This document shows positions 30,487-42,720 of a stretch of 64,000 nucleotides of DNA, in pieces (position 1 is the stretch's first letter; each line of letters opens with the position of its first letter). The translations under genes and the position numbers were made by a program. The notes under the pieces are model-generated. The model was not told the DNA's origin, did no database searches, and saw nothing but the letters and a program-made list of their open reading frames with translations. This DNA is from Diplosphaera chodatii (taxonomy: Eukaryota > Chlorophyta > Trebouxiophyceae > Prasiolales > Stichococcaceae): contig JAALGY010000023.1 in assembly GCA_032358165.1 (NCBI GenBank), positions 2,542,001 through 2,606,000 on the forward strand, in the 5' to 3' direction.

Positions 30487-31154
30487 CTGCCGAACAGCCT
30501 AACGCGCGAAGCTGGCTGAGCAGAGCCTCCTGCCACTGCTGCCGCAGGTGGTCTCCGCCGCACTGCTCTCTTAGTCCACGCAGCTGCGCTGCGTCCCAGT
30601 CACTGACCAGCTACCGTCTTGACATGATGCACCGTGACCGATGTTACGCCGTTTGTCGCTGACATCGCTGGTCAAAGGTCTGGTTGATGCACTGGGTGCA
30701 GTAACACCTAAGATGGTGTCATGCTGCCTCACGCAACCCGTGCTGCAGCCGCGTTGCAAGCTGCGACCCTTCAGCTTCACATGCAAGGCAAGGCAAGGCA
30801 AGATCTGGCAGATGCGCAGATGTGCATGTAAAGCAGCAGCGACTAGCAAGTGGAGACCTGGAGAGCTGGGTTGGATGAAAGGCAACAACGTTTGAAAGGC
30901 GGCGTTTTCGTCACAGCCCAATCATTTTAGCTTTCACTGCTTTGAAGACCTCAAGTTGGCTGTCCATTATGCTCCTGTTGAAACACACCAGAGGCAGGTC
31001 CGAATACAGGTAGTCGTGTCAGCATGGCTGATATGTGCAGCATGCAAGCATGCATGAATGAAGCTTTGCCGGCAATGGGCTCTGACTAGCTGCTCGCTAT
31101 GCACGACGCAGGGCCTTTGATGCCTCGCTACAAGGTGCCCAGCCGTTCTACCGA
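30487..31154. other. Gap between CDKC 5' end and Tim44 3' end
   Basis: About 670 bp on the same transcription direction (minus): Tim44 3' UTR followed by the CDKC promoter. A short run of aaggc units lies at 30786-30800. No exon recognised. Confidence 0.4.
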
Positions 31155-33818
31155 TCATGATACCAGCTGCATCATGCCCTGCACCAGCATCTCCCGCAGC
31201 TGCCACCGCGGTGGATACAGTTTGCCGTCAGTCCCGACGAAGCCGGCGGCCTCCTGCTGCAGCGCCCAGAAGTAGAACACGCGCGTCACCTCGTCCGGCG
31301 CCCCCTCAGTCACATTGCCGAACTTGTCACGCGTGCAGTTAATCTGCACGAGCACATGTGGGGTCAGATGCTGTCAGGGAACAAAAGGGACCTGGTTGCA
31401 GTTCTTTTTGCCGCAAGACGTCGGTGCAGCATAATTATAGCAGCACCACTGCTGCACGTTTACCACACCTGCTGGCAGTTGAATTGTACCACAACGACAG
31501 GGTCCTCATCCAGAAACTTGATGTCTGCTAGCTCCACATCGCTGATGTCCAGCAGCGTGGCGTCCGAAAACATGCCCTGCAAAGAAAGCAAGGTGGCCAT
31601 TACATTGCCCATCGAGCACCTGATGTTGCGCACAACTGTGTCACACATGTGCCTCAAGTGTCCCGCAGCAGCCACCGCCACCATTAGCAATGGTGCACAC
31701 CTGTGCCTGCTGCGCACGAATGATGGCCGTCAACCGCTCCACCATCTCTGGCGAACAGTGCTCCTGCAGCAAGCGCACCACATCACATAACTTGCCAGCA
31801 ACACCTTGGCTGACGCTCCGCACAGCTCAATGGTGGCTGATGCACGTTGAGGACAGGTGAACTGAACAGTGCCCAGATGAATGCTGTGGCGAGCACCTTG
31901 AGCACATCGATCTCGCCCTCCAGGTATGCACGGATGACGGTGGGCACGTCCGCCTTGATCTGCCGCAGGAAGGCGGGCATGTCGAAGGCGGGGTCGCGCA
32001 CGCCGATCTCGCGGTAGGCCCGCGCCATCTCGGTCTCGGTGAAGACTGTATCTGACATATCCTGCATGAACGCAACAAGGACTGGACCTAGCAAACGTCA
32101 AGCTACGTTGCGTGCTTGAGATGTAGGCGCCTCCCCGTCGGTTGCTGCAACAAGACCACTCACCTACCTGCAGCCGCACAATCAGACGCCATCACTGAAC
32201 AGGCAGTGCCCCAAAGTGCACACCTGGATGCGATGCACGAAGGGCGAGTCTGACGTCTCCCATCGCTCACGCAGGTCCTCGGCGGCATCGCGGCCGCGCG
32301 CTGCAGCTGAGCTGCCTGCCGAGCTGAGGCGCCTGAACAGCGGGTGGGTTGCATACCGCCCCGCAAATGTGTTCCAACGCTTCCTCCAGGCGCTGCGCAG
32401 CAGCAAGCAAAGCGGGTGTCAGCCCCAGCGCTTCCCTCTATGATGCAAGACTCAGGCCACGCCTCTGTCATCCACATGCATCAGTCTGCGACTGCCTACA
32501 CAGGAGTCCGAATGAATCCAAACCACCTGTCACTCCTCACCTTTCTGGCTGCTCGACAATGAGGACCTGCGAGGGGCGGCCTCCCTCTGCAGCTGACCGG
32601 CGCAGCGTGTCGGCCCGCCGCTTTGTCGCGGATGTCGTGTCTGCAGTCAGGTTTGCAAGCTTTACGGTGCACCATCACAACTTGAAGACCCGACCAGACC
32701 ATCGAAGCAAGATTGCGTATCTGTCTTCAGGCGTGTTCTGCAAGGTATGCCGCATTGTCCATCTCTGGTGTATATGATCCGGCACCTGGTGCGGGAGAGA
32801 TGGCTTCGGTCACTTCCTGCCAGACAACACCAAATGCTTGCCGCCCCCGGGCAACCCAGCTACTGCGCTGTCCCGTAGCCTGCTCTGATGATGCGCCGGC
32901 TGCGCCACCATCCGCCTGCCCAGCCTTGGCATCCTCCCCAAAAGCGCCACCTGCCGATGCACCGTCAGAGGCACCGTTCCCACTGTCTGCCCCCCTGGTG
33001 TCTGTTGTGGGTCCGCCAGAAGGCCCCGCTGCATACTGCTGCTGTCCCTGCTGCTGCTCCCCCTGCTGGGGCTGGCCACTGGCCCCAGGGCTGCCGCCTG
33101 GCTGCTGCTGCCCCTTCGCGGCGGCAGCCTGCTGCTTTTGAGAGCTCGGTGAGCCCTGCTGCTGATTTGCGAGGTGCTCCAAAACCTCCTGGGCCTGCTG
33201 CGCCCCGGCTGCCGCTCTGTGGATCCACCAAGGACATCAGCGTTGGCAGGTGCTGTGGAGCGTGCGTTAGGACAAATGCTCCCGTGCAGACAGCACATCC
33301 AACGACGATCGCAAGCACGGCACTCACTGCTGCCTGAGGCTGCCAGCGGTGTCCCGGAGCTTGTTGATCTGGTCCTTGAGCTCAGGATTGCTGCAGGTTG
33401 GGGCTACAGCATGTTGGTGCATAACTCTGCATGATCTGCACCCAGATGACCGACGATGCAGAGATGTCAGAGAGATGCTGAAGCATCTGTGCTACGCTCA
33501 CCTCTCCACCTGCTGCTTGAGCTTAGCAGTGATGTCACTGAAGACGCTCTGATGGCGCAGTTGCCGTGCTGACGCGCTTGCAATGTGGGTCCTGAGATGC
33601 TGCAGCCAGAATTCCACATACCGACATGAGCATAAGGCACTGACGGATACTAGTGCATGGTGCTGCGCTGCATCTCAGCACCGCGAGTCGCTTCATGCAA
33701 ATGAGACCTGCCATGATGGGAATGCATCAATCAATGAAAGCCGCTGGCAGAAGCCGTACATGGCTACTGTGCATAGCAATTGACGTACCTGTCCGCACCG
33801 AAGCAGCAACGTTACCAT
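31155..33818 (-). CDS. TIM44: Mitochondrial import inner membrane translocase subunit Tim44
   Basis: Peripheral inner-membrane protein that tethers mtHsp70 to the TIM23 channel. Ten exons, all in phase: 33818-33789, 33599-33502, 33390-33328, 33216-32786, 32640-32541, 32392-32224, 32061-31897, 31763-31701, 31576-31469, 31343-31155. The N-terminus (MVTLLLRCGQHLRTHIAS, then RQLRHQS) is a typical basic amphipathic presequence, followed by QQVESNPELKDQINKLR. A Gln/Gly-rich linker (exon 4) is longer than usual. The C-terminal domain is clear: SDSPFVHRIQD, MARAYREI, EGEIDVLK, EHCSPEMVERL, GNVTEGAPDEVTRVFYFWAL, and PPRWQLREML at the end. The 30-nt first exon was found by phase and presequence character. 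Confidence 0.92.
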
Positions 33819-34344
33819 AGCTCGTGGGGATTAGGTTCCACAACTCTGCTGAGCAGCCAGCGGGTGCTTGCTGGCTGCTGCAGAGAGAAAAGTCAGAGTT
33901 GACGCCTTACACCAGTCACGTCTGAGGCCTTATCTTACTATGTAGCTTGATGCAGGATGCAACACACATCGATGACAACTGCATGCGATGCCTCAGGCGC
34001 CATGCTCGTCCTAAGCGCCATCACCTAATTGTCCTAGTTGTGATAGCTCGGTCAACTGCTGTAGCAGGCAAGCGCAGCAATGCGACATCTCAAGCCGAAT
34101 CAGTGTCTCAAAGTGTATATAAATTTGGATTGCGGATCGATTACTGCCGTCTCCTCCCTGGTGTATCCTGATCAGCGGCTCGTCGAACCAATGCAGGACA
34201 GCACATGTTTGCTGCACTGCGGGCTTAGTCGTCGTGAGTGTCACGGCTGAACAGCCTTCATATGCATTCCCAAAACAGTAGCGCTAAATCGACCCCCTAC
34301 TCGGCACGGTTTGTCGGCTGCGCAAGGTGGCGCCATGCAGCGGC
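33819..34344. promoter_or_regulatory. Divergent promoter, Tim44 / DHHC acyltransferase
   Basis: About 530 bp between two start codons pointing apart. It contains an AT-richer core (tatataaatttgg near 34115-34127) unlike the surrounding GC-rich sequence, which could serve as a TATA-like element; that is inference. Confidence 0.4.
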
Positions 34345-35611
34345 ATGAGCCGACGGCGCCACGGCTTTGAGTGGCCCCCAAATAGGCATCAGGTACTCAC
34401 AATGCACGTCATGACAGTGTCATTATGTAGAAAGCGATCATTCAATACGATAAAAGGGGTTTCCTGTGCACAGGTTGCAGCTTACGTACTGATAGCGGTG
34501 TTGGCCGCGCTGTTTTACGGATTGCTGTGCCCTGCCCTCATTCCAAGCGATCTGAGGGTCGTCGTCGAGGCTTCCTATGCGGCTTTGACAGCAGCCGTGG
34601 TCACCTTCGCCGTCTTAGCCACGTACACTGCGGTGTGAAGCACATCAGCCAGAGCATGTGGTGGTGTTGTGACGCAGTGTATGTTTGCCTGCAGGTGGAC
34701 AGATGCAAATGACAGGGGCGAAACATGTCCTAATCCGGGCAGTCCAATATTTCATTGTCCCTACTGCCAGGTGGTCTACACTTGGCTGTGCAAGGAGGAA
34801 ACGATGCAATCCTGACTCTGTGGAATATGATGCGGATGCGGGTGATGCCCAACATGAGCAGGAAGTGACTCCTTTCTGCAGCTGCTGGTGAAGCAGAAGA
34901 CAAAGCACTGCAAGCGGTGCGACAAGTGTGTGGAGCGCTTTGATCACCACTGCATCTGGTACGCCCCTGCTCGACCTGCGAGAGCTGTCTGCATCTAAGC
35001 AACAGAGATGTGCCAGCATCATTTCGATGTAGTAATTGAGCTGCTATACGCAATCGTGCTCAGCATCCAAACAGCTGCCCGCTTGATGAAGGCTGAACAA
35101 CTGCATCGGCGGTCGCAACTACTGGATGTTTTGCGGCTTGCTGGCGTGTGCACAAGCGGCGGCGCTGCTGCAGACAGGGGTGGGTGTCTACATCCTTACC
35201 CGCAGCTTAACAGCAGCCGACGCCACGGCAGCAAACTTACACGCACATTTCAGCGGCCAGATTGGGCTGCTGGGGCTGCGAATCATAGCAGGCGAGGCAC
35301 TAGTGATGATGCTCATCCGACAGTTGACCACTATCTCAGTGATCCGACATTCAACCCACATGACTGCAGGTGTGGATATTGGAGCCGCTGGTCTGTTATC
35401 GTTGGGGCTTGCTGAGCTGTCATGCTTCCACATTTACCTCGCCGCCCGGCGCATCAGTACCTATGAGTACATTGTCGCCCAGGTACCACATGGTTTAGAC
35501 GCACTTGCCAAATCAACTGCGTCACAAGACTATACTGCAAGAGCCTGGACAGTGCTAACAGCCTCCCTCATGCGGCAGAGGATGTTGATCGTGGGAAAGA
35601 GAAAAGGCTGA
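34345..35611 (+). CDS. DHHC-type protein S-acyltransferase (palmitoyltransferase)
   Basis: Membrane enzyme that palmitoylates Cys on target proteins. Exons: 34345-34392, 34474-34634, 34695-34770, 34882-34958, 35102-~35482 and a weak last exon ending at 35611. [16 protein letters not shown] precedes two hydrophobic segments ([36 protein letters not shown]). The cysteine-rich domain is complete: [33 protein letters not shown], with DHHC as catalytic core. Two more membrane segments follow, then RRISTYEYI at the TTxE position. At roughly 270 residues it is on the short side. The 3' end is uncertain: after 35482 either the frame stays open to 35611 or splicing continues into 35630-35805. Confidence 0.82.
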
Positions 35612-36298
35612 TCGTGGTGCCCATGACTGTGCAGCGTTCGCTGTCGCCGGCACGGCGGTGTGGCAGCGCCCTGGACGCAGCAGCACTTGCGCACGCGCGG
35701 GCGGCCCGGGCATGTGCTCATTTCAGGCAGCAGGTGTGCACCCCTCTACCGGTGCGCCCAGTGCAGCATGAGCACTCCTTGACAGAGACGTCCGTGACCA
35801 CATGATGCAAGCATGTGGGTCTGTCAACTTAGTTCCGTCCAGGCGGTGGGTGCACAATACCATGCAACCATCGAGCAGCTAGTAGCTCATCTGCAGCTCC
35901 TGCCGTAGTTGACCCAAAACCACAATGTTGCACAGGGGCTGTGCACGCCTCCCAGCAGGGCTGCGAGGGTGCAGCCGCTGTGGACATCGGACACACAGCA
36001 TGGCGGCCCCATGCAGCATAAGGACGGTGGTATGAGTCCAGCAGCAGAGGAAGCAACGGTAGAGGCCGCGTACGGTTGCCACAGGACGCTGCGTGCTTTG
36101 TTCTTAGCCCCGTAGAAGGTGGTGCCGCTGCCAGTCAGCAGCTGAAGAGGACAGCTATTGAGCAACACGTTAGGACACACCCAAGGCAGGCTTTGGCAGG
36201 ATGTGCGACAGTCCCTGAGACTAGCTAAACCCCATTGTTCATAACCAACCTCCACTTGGGCGCAACCTACTAAAACCAGGCTGAAGCCGATGCACAAG
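35612..36298. other. Convergent gap, DHHC / SNARE
   Basis: About 690 bp between two genes ending towards each other: 3' UTRs, possibly a last exon of the DHHC gene at 35690-35805. Nothing else recognised. Confidence 0.35.
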
Positions 36299-37697
36299 CT
36301 ATGAGAATGCGATGACAATCAACACGGCCAGCACGAGGACAAGGAACAGAATGATGCACATCTGGCCCTTCATGCCAGCCTTTGCCAATACATGGTTTAT
36401 CCGCTTCTGCGCTGCCGCTAGCCGTGCTGATGTCCCCTCTACATCCTCATCAAGCTCATCTAGCATCGTGCCTTGTTGATTGAGCTCCTCGTGGATGGTG
36501 AGACCTAGGTGGCCAATGCGTGTGACGCTCTCGCCCAGCTGATCCAAGTCCTCGTCCTGCTGCCTGCAGCACCAGAATGGTGCTGTCAGCAACGCCAGTG
36601 CCTTCTTGCCACTGCAGCCTCACCGCAGACCCATGCACATGCCAGACCCGCGCTGCACCTCCACTACTGCTGTGGATGCGTTTGGTGTTCTACCTCAAGG
36701 ATACACTGTGATAACGTGCACCAACAAGAACTGCAAGGTGCCTTCGGCTACTGATATCTCGTTGTGGAGTCGTCACGAGCGTTGCTGGCAAGGTGTGAAA
36801 GCTGCTGCTGTCGAGCCTGTCTGCTGTGCTGATCTGTGGTTGATCTGCCATACTTGACAGTGTGGCGTATAGGAAGCACTACGACAGGCCTAAGCGCGAG
36901 GCTGGCCAAGCAACCACAACCACCTGACGATCTGCTGCTGGTTGTCCAACTCGCTGCCGATGAAGCGCTCGTTCTCCTCGTTGATGGCGCGGTTGAGCTT
37001 GCGCGTCGGCGAGGGCGGCACGTCGCGCTGCGGCGCCTTCAGAGCCGCCTGTATTCGGTCGACCTGCGCAGGCCACCACCACCTGATGCTCGAGTGCCGT
37101 CACATCAGTCACACGCTGCATGCGCTGCACCCTCTCGGAGTCATCCCATGCCGGCAGACCCCCAGTAGCGCATGCACTGGTGCCATCAACCAAGCTTGTC
37201 CGCCCACTGGGCAGGAGGTGTCCATGCCAAGTGGCCCACCTCCCGCTTGGTCTGCATAATCCACTTTCGCCGCGCCATGATGTCGGCCTGAGTGAGCCCA
37301 AACTTGGCTGTGTTCTTCTCTGCCACGTCCACCGCCTTCGACAGTTCCTCCACCTGCAACACATGAGCGCAAACCTCTTCGCCACATATCTAAAGCCAGT
37401 ACCACCCGCCAACTCTTGTTCGCATGTCGACAAGTAAAGCTGTCTGCCGCACGATCTTCGCTGTGCTGCATTGCGTGAGCAAGGCGTTTGCATTAGGGTA
37501 CTGGAGATGCGCCAGAAGGCCCTTGCCTGCCAGGCCATGCTTTTACACTCATCCTCTATGCCGCCGGCGAGCTCCACACGCTTTCCGGGGTTTGCTTTGC
37601 TGCTCTGCCATTGCCCGAAGTCCGTCTGCGCCCGCGTCAGGCTGTCCTGAATGTCTGATTTGACCAGTTCGAAAGGGTCCGGCCCGGCGCCTGGCAT
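36299..37697 (-). CDS. SYP61: Qc-SNARE, syntaxin-6/SYP61 type
   Basis: Trans-Golgi/endosome SNARE that joins a four-helix fusion bundle. Four exons on the minus strand: 37697-37527, 37353-37240, 37063-36929, ~36563-36299. The N-terminal syntaxin-6 domain is recognisable (DPFELVKSDIQDSLTRAQTD, FGLTQADIMARRKWIMQTKR). The SNARE motif (QQDEDLDQLGESVTRIGHLG, TIHEELNQQGTMLDELDED) carries the zero-layer Gln and is followed by a C-terminal membrane anchor (MCIILFLVLVLAVLIVIAFS). Exon 1 ends MAWQ with a gcaagg donor, so its intron is GC-AG; this join gives the family sequence WQVEEL. ATG at 37697 is preferred over the upstream in-frame start because MPGAGPDPFELV matches the family start. Confidence 0.88.
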
Positions 37698-38360
37698 GGC
37701 TGCGCTGCACAAGGGTGCCAACAGCACGGGATGTCGCAATTGCGTCAGCCCCTCTGTGTGCGGTCTCTCTACCCACACTTCAGGTTGCAGAGCCTGATCC
37801 CTCTAGCGCTACAAGACGCTCAACAGACTTCGAGCTGATGTCAGTTTCACAACGGTGACTACGGCAATGCGCCGATGTCAGGTGCTAAACACCCAGAAAC
37901 GGTGTTTGTGAAAGCCGACTAGGAAACACGTACTGCAGGCACAGGCTGTTCAGCCTCTGTTGTGTCAGGTGCGCGATTGTTGGAAACAGCATTCACAAGG
38001 ATCTGCAGAGGATCCAATAACGGACAGATTGCGCTGATGCTCGCGTATGGCAACAACTTTTGAACTGATTCTCACAGTAGCTGCTTGAAGCGGACCAATG
38101 CGCTAGAATGTTGTTCTCTGTGCGCAAACCGTGTGCGCGCTGAAGAGTCTCTGCTCAACCTATAGAGGCTAGTCATATTAGATCATCACCAGTGACATCA
38201 CTGGCTGGGACCAATTCTTCTTGGATGTCAGCGAGTCCCGTCCCTGTATGAGGAGAAGGTGCAGTGACACCGGCAACATTTGCATCGTTGTCGTTTGATG
38301 CACCACAAGCAGTGTTCCTGTTGCTGCTTCCTCCAAGACATCCCCGCAACGTAATTCGCT
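37698..38360. promoter_or_regulatory. Divergent promoter region, SNARE / isochorismatase A
   Basis: About 660 bp between divergent starts. No coding exon or clear motif. Confidence 0.35.
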
Positions 38361-40003
38361 ATGCCGATGAGGATATCAAAGCCAGCTTTGGTGGTGATTG
38401 ACATGTGAGTCTGACATGCAAGAGGTGCAGCGAATGCATGAACCTGCATAAAGGTGCTAATGTATTCAGATTATTTGCTGATATAATGAATCACTGTATG
38501 AAGGAAGCTGCGTCATAACCTGCAGGCAAGAGCACTTTCGGCAGATTGCTGAGGGCTTGTGCCGCTTGTGAACGGCGCCATTGCTTTGGCCCGGAAGCTA
38601 GACCTGCCGATCTACTACTCCCAACATGGTCATAACGTTACCTCACAACACATAACTGATTTGACAGTTGACCGTGGTGTCGTAGTGAATGTGGTGCATT
38701 GCGTACAGGGCACCTAAACCCGGAGACAGACCACAATCACAACGTTCTCGTCGGTGAGAACCACTGTTGAGCACGTTAAAGGCAAAACCGGACCGCATGA
38801 ACGGCACAAAGCTTTTGACAGCGACCATAGCCCACGGTCAGCCCATGTGCTGTGCCTGCTTGCAGCATATTTGGGCGCATCGAACAGCATCAAGTGAGTG
38901 GTTTGCAAGCGTGCACGTGTCTGACAGAATGTTGGGCTGCCTACTTGCATGCGTTGCGTCCTGGGCGCACACAGAACAGCTGTGGAACCGAGTGCGCTAC
39001 ACACAGGGTACCACTGATTTGTGACACATGCATGTGACAGGAAGGATTCGCATACCCTGCATACCAGCTTCTGCCAGAACTGAGGGTTGACCTCAGCAAG
39101 GACATCAAAGTGGAGAAGGCCGTGTATGACGCCTTCCTGGGTGTGCTGTGCTGGTTCTCCGAATCCCCCAAAAGTACGAGTATCCTGGAACGAAGGTGCT
39201 GACATGCTGATGAGGGGTTGACATCTGACATTTGATTACTAGCACTGGGCGCGCAGGCACAGTACCAAGCCAGTCGACAGATTTGGCACAGTCCCTGAGA
39301 AAGAAGGGTTGCGATGGGATCATCGTGGTTGGTGTCTGCACAGTAAGTGTGGTGGCATTTGCGCAAACAACAAAGCTGTGTCGAGTGCAAGGTGTATGCA
39401 CTCGCTGTACCATGTATACAACATTGACTGTCGACCTGAGATGTCACACCTGACGTGTACCCTTGTTTGCACACCAGAACTTGTGTACAGAAACAACTCA
39501 CGGTGAGGCCTCGTCGCAACACGGCGCACTGCATGTTCCTGCATGTGTGCATTGTGGGTTTGCAGATGCTTCTGCATGTCGGTGCAGGGCGGCTGTGTGC
39601 CGAGGTTTTGGTGTTGTCTTTGTGCGTGATGCTAATGCCACATATACAAAGGTGTGAGGACATATATGGTGCAGTTGCATTGGTAGCCAGACACCATTGT
39701 TGACAGCGCTCAGCAGTGCCTGGATATCTGTGACGAATGATTGCAGGAGATGCACGACGCAACGCTTGTCAACATAGAGTGCGGTGCGGCGTCTTGATCT
39801 TGGGGACAACGCTGTACCGGACACCGGCTGCATGCTGACCAGCAGTGTCGCTGGCATGCGCCTCTGGGTCGGTGCCTGCCCTGATCAAGCTGCACATGAT
39901 GCCAACACCCATGCGCACCCAATTGCACACAACATGACATCGCTTCTTAACAGGGTTTGGAGAGGTCATCACGCTTGATGAGGTGCACAATGCTGTCTGG
40001 TAG
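38361..40003 (+). pseudogene. Isochorismatase-family copy A, with three frame breaks
   Basis: Exons by comparison with copies B and C: 38361-38404, 38526-38628, 38709-38753, 38866-38893, 39041-39140, 39257-39342, 39478-39502, 39588-39651, 39747-39783, 39954-40003. Protein blocks match the paralogues without gaps (MQEHFRQIAEG, LVPLVNGAIALARKLDLP, VEKAVYDAF, IIVVGVCT, GVVFVRDANATYTK), so the Asp, Lys and Cys catalytic residues were all encoded. However, one base seems missing at about 38555 (gaggg before cttgtg), at about 39050 (tcg before cat) and at about 39498 (act before cacg). At the end, TAG stands where B and C have the CAG of WQ, removing the last exon. Its exon 2 fuses what are a 15-nt micro-exon and exon 3 in B and C. 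It is either a pseudogene or a real gene with sequence errors. Confidence 0.7.
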
Positions 40004-40431
40004 GTTGTGTGAGACGGCAAAATAGCACGGCCATTGCTGGAACCTTCCATATCAGCCCATTTGCCTTCCTTGCAGGTGCAAAGGCGCATTGCACTGCGGG
40101 GTCTGGAACATGCGTTTCCCATTGGCGAGTCTGAGTGATGCATCTGACGCGCCAGTGCAGGGGAATCTCCATAGTCTTGCAAGTTCAGGGGTTTTGTCTT
40201 TGTTCAGCTGAAGGCGTCTTGTGCAATCCGACCGCTCTGTGCGTGCTCTGGAGTTGCAATATAGTTGTGACTGATTTACCGCGTACCATATATCTGGCGG
40301 CTTGCCAACTGGCTACGAAGCCATGTCTGCTGGCAGGATGCTAGCCAAGTCTCGTAGCCCTGACCTTCCCATCCCCGCAGCTGGTCATTCCTGTCGGACC
40401 TGTCCCACACATTGTGCCCGGCAGCAACGCG

Positions 40432-40587
40432 ATGTGGGGCAAACTGCTGGCGTTATTGCTGGCCTGCTACTGCTTCGATCGCTACAGGAGAGATCGTGAC
40501 CAGGCCAGGTATCAGGCACCAGCTCATTATCAGACGCCGACGACACCACCATATCAGGCAGCGCCGCCAGCTTCCTGGAAGTATTGA
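40432..40587 (+). CDS. 51-residue small membrane ORF just upstream of isochorismatase B
   Basis: Starts MWGKLLALLLACYCFDRYRR and continues with a basic then Pro/Tyr/Gln-rich tail (APAHYQTPTTPPYQ). One hydrophobic segment. The frame is also open upstream to an acceptor at 40380 (ccccgcag), so it could be the last exon of a longer gene. Its stop lies 16 nt before the ATG of copy B, too close for separate promoters. It may be the first cistron of a two-ORF mRNA, an upstream ORF, or the end of copy A's transcript. No family recognised. Confidence 0.4.
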   Translation: MWGKLLALLLACYCFDRYRRDRDQARYQAPAHYQTPTTPPYQAAPPASWKY

Positions 40588-40603
40588 GAAGGGAGAGGGC
40601 ACA

Positions 40604-42720
40604 ATGCCGATGCACATTCGGCGACCAGTCCTGCTGGTGGTTGACATGTGAGTGGACCCCTGCCGCGCGCTTGTGCCATGCCAGCTGCTCCTCTTCATCC
40701 ACAGGCCTGCTGAATGGCCTGGCTACATAGACACAACTTCATGAGCAGTAGATGCCCCATGGATGCCGTTGATTGATCAAGCACCTCAGCTGACGTTTCT
40801 GATATAATGACGCAGGCAGGAGTTTTTCAGGTATGCGCGGAGAACCTGCCTGTTGCATCATGGTATGCAGCCAGCAAACTTGGCAGGGATGGTGCAGATG
40901 CTCACGAGCACTCAACCTGTGCTCAAATGTCCTACTTTCGCAGGTCGTTCGCCAAGGATGTGGTGCCACAAGTGAATGACATGATCAAGTTTGCGCGTGA
41001 CGAGAATATCCCCATCATCTACACACTCCATGGTATGCCCATGCACAACCATGCATTTGACCTGACAACGAAGGGAGTGAAAGAAACGATAACTAACCAG
41101 CTTGCCCACAAGTGATTGCCGATCACGTCGCACCACCAATCAGCCGCTTGTGCGCATGCAGGCCATCCAGATCCGGAAGGAGATGAGGAGCGCAACGTCA
41201 TGGTGTCGTGAGTATGTCTGTCTGGTGCTCTGAGCAGGGGCAGCAGCACACGATGCAGCAGCACTCATGCGAGTGCGTTCATGTGAGTGCGTGCACATGG
41301 CCGATTGAAGTGAATGGCCATCTCTCCGCAGGTACCTGGGCAAGGACAATGCCATCAAGTGCGCCCTGTGTCCTGTGGTTGCAGCCACAGAATCGACTCT
41401 ATCTGCATGCATGCTGTGCAGTGGCACGCGCTTGCCTTTGTTGTTTGCACCCTGTGTCTCAACCCGCGCTGCCCACGAGCAGGAAGGACAGCGCTGCCTA
41501 CCAGCTCATGCCTGAGGTGGACCTGAACACCAAGCAGGACTTTCTGATCGAAAAGGAAGTGTACAGCTCATTCAACGGTGAGCGCTGAAGTTGCTGCCTG
41601 CTGTCTGCCCCGCACAGGCGGTGGGCGTCTGGCATGCGTAGATCCAATCATGCGCACCTGGCTCGCTGAAAAGGAAGCAGCTCGTGCATGGCAGGCAAGC
41701 CCAGCCTGGAGAAGATCATGCGGGACAACGCATACGATGGGCTGATCATCACCGGCGTCTGCACGGTAGGGCCACACCGTAGTGTCGCCTCCAGTAGAGA
41801 CCTATGTTGATGCTGGGGCAAAGCAGGTGCTCTGTGAAGCAGTACAGCGCTCCTTAACCAGCGTTTTTTGGACAATGCATGTACAGAACCTATGCGATGA
41901 GACAACTTCACGGTGGGTTGCTCCTCACATGCAGCTGTCATGTGCAACAGGGTGCCCGCTGGGAGCACTTGGCCCAATGAAAGTCTGCTGACTGTATGTT
42001 TTGTGACACCAAGCTGTGACTGAAGTTCCTGCTTTACACGCAGCGATGGCGTCTGCCGGAACATTCCCATCGTATTGGCGAGAGATCGTTGATCGTCATC
42101 CATGCATGATCCAACTAGCAATGTTTGGTCCAGTTTCAGGCATCATAAGCCCTTCCATCCATGCGCGCAGGTCAAGGATGCAGTATCCACCTACACCAAG
42201 GTTGCCTGCTTTGCTTGTGACATGCCTAGCTGCTGTCCATGCATGTTCATCGTTGTTGGGTACTTTCCTGCTCACCTGCATGTGTGCGATGTTGGCAGGC
42301 AATGCACGATGCGTCCCTGCTCAACATTGAGTTTGGTGCGTGCAACTTCTGTCACCCACATGGTAGCATGCATGCACTTCTGTTTGAGGGATATCACATT
42401 AGGGTTTCTTGCATTTGTTGCAAGTCATCACGTTCATATTTGACTTTCAGGGTTTGGACCCGTGCTGACGCATGACGAAGTGAAAAAGAAGTGGCAGGTG
42501 TGTGCAATGAGCACCTGCGGCAAGCTCTTACGGTACCAGTTGTCCGGGCGGGAAATCGGCTATTTCCACGTGGCGTCGTGCTGTGCCCAGCCACAAACAC
42601 TGCATGCTGCAGGAGGAGAAGCACATTGAGGTGCGCCAGGCCAAGGGTGTGCTGCCCAGCAAGCCCAGCTCTGGCAAGGACGCGGGATACCGGCGCTGGT
42701 GGCCATTTGGTGGCAAGTGA
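40604..42720 (+). CDS. Isochorismatase-family cysteine hydrolase, copy B
   Basis: Thirteen exons: 40604-40647, 40816-40830 (15-nt micro-exon), 40944-41032, 41162-41207, 41332-41358, 41483-41577, 41695-41765, 41887-41912, 42044-42077, 42171-42200, 42299-42335, 42451-42497, 42613-42720. Catalytic Asp in LLVVDMQEFF, Lys in LIEKEVYSSF and Cys in LIITGVCT, followed by NLCDETTSR as in the family. About 225 residues, the usual length, with no targeting signal; likely cytosolic. The intron after 42077 seems to begin with GC (ttg|gcgaga); that choice makes the block RNIPIVLVKDAVSTYTK align with copy C without gaps. Exon pattern matches copy C almost exactly. Substrate unknown; nicotinamidase-, ureidoacrylate- and isochorismate-type activities are all possible in this fold. 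Confidence 0.85.

Noticed and set aside
38941..39762. 273-codon minus-strand open frame
   Set aside because: Runs antisense across introns and exons of isochorismatase A; composition is Cys/His/Thr-rich and no family is seen.
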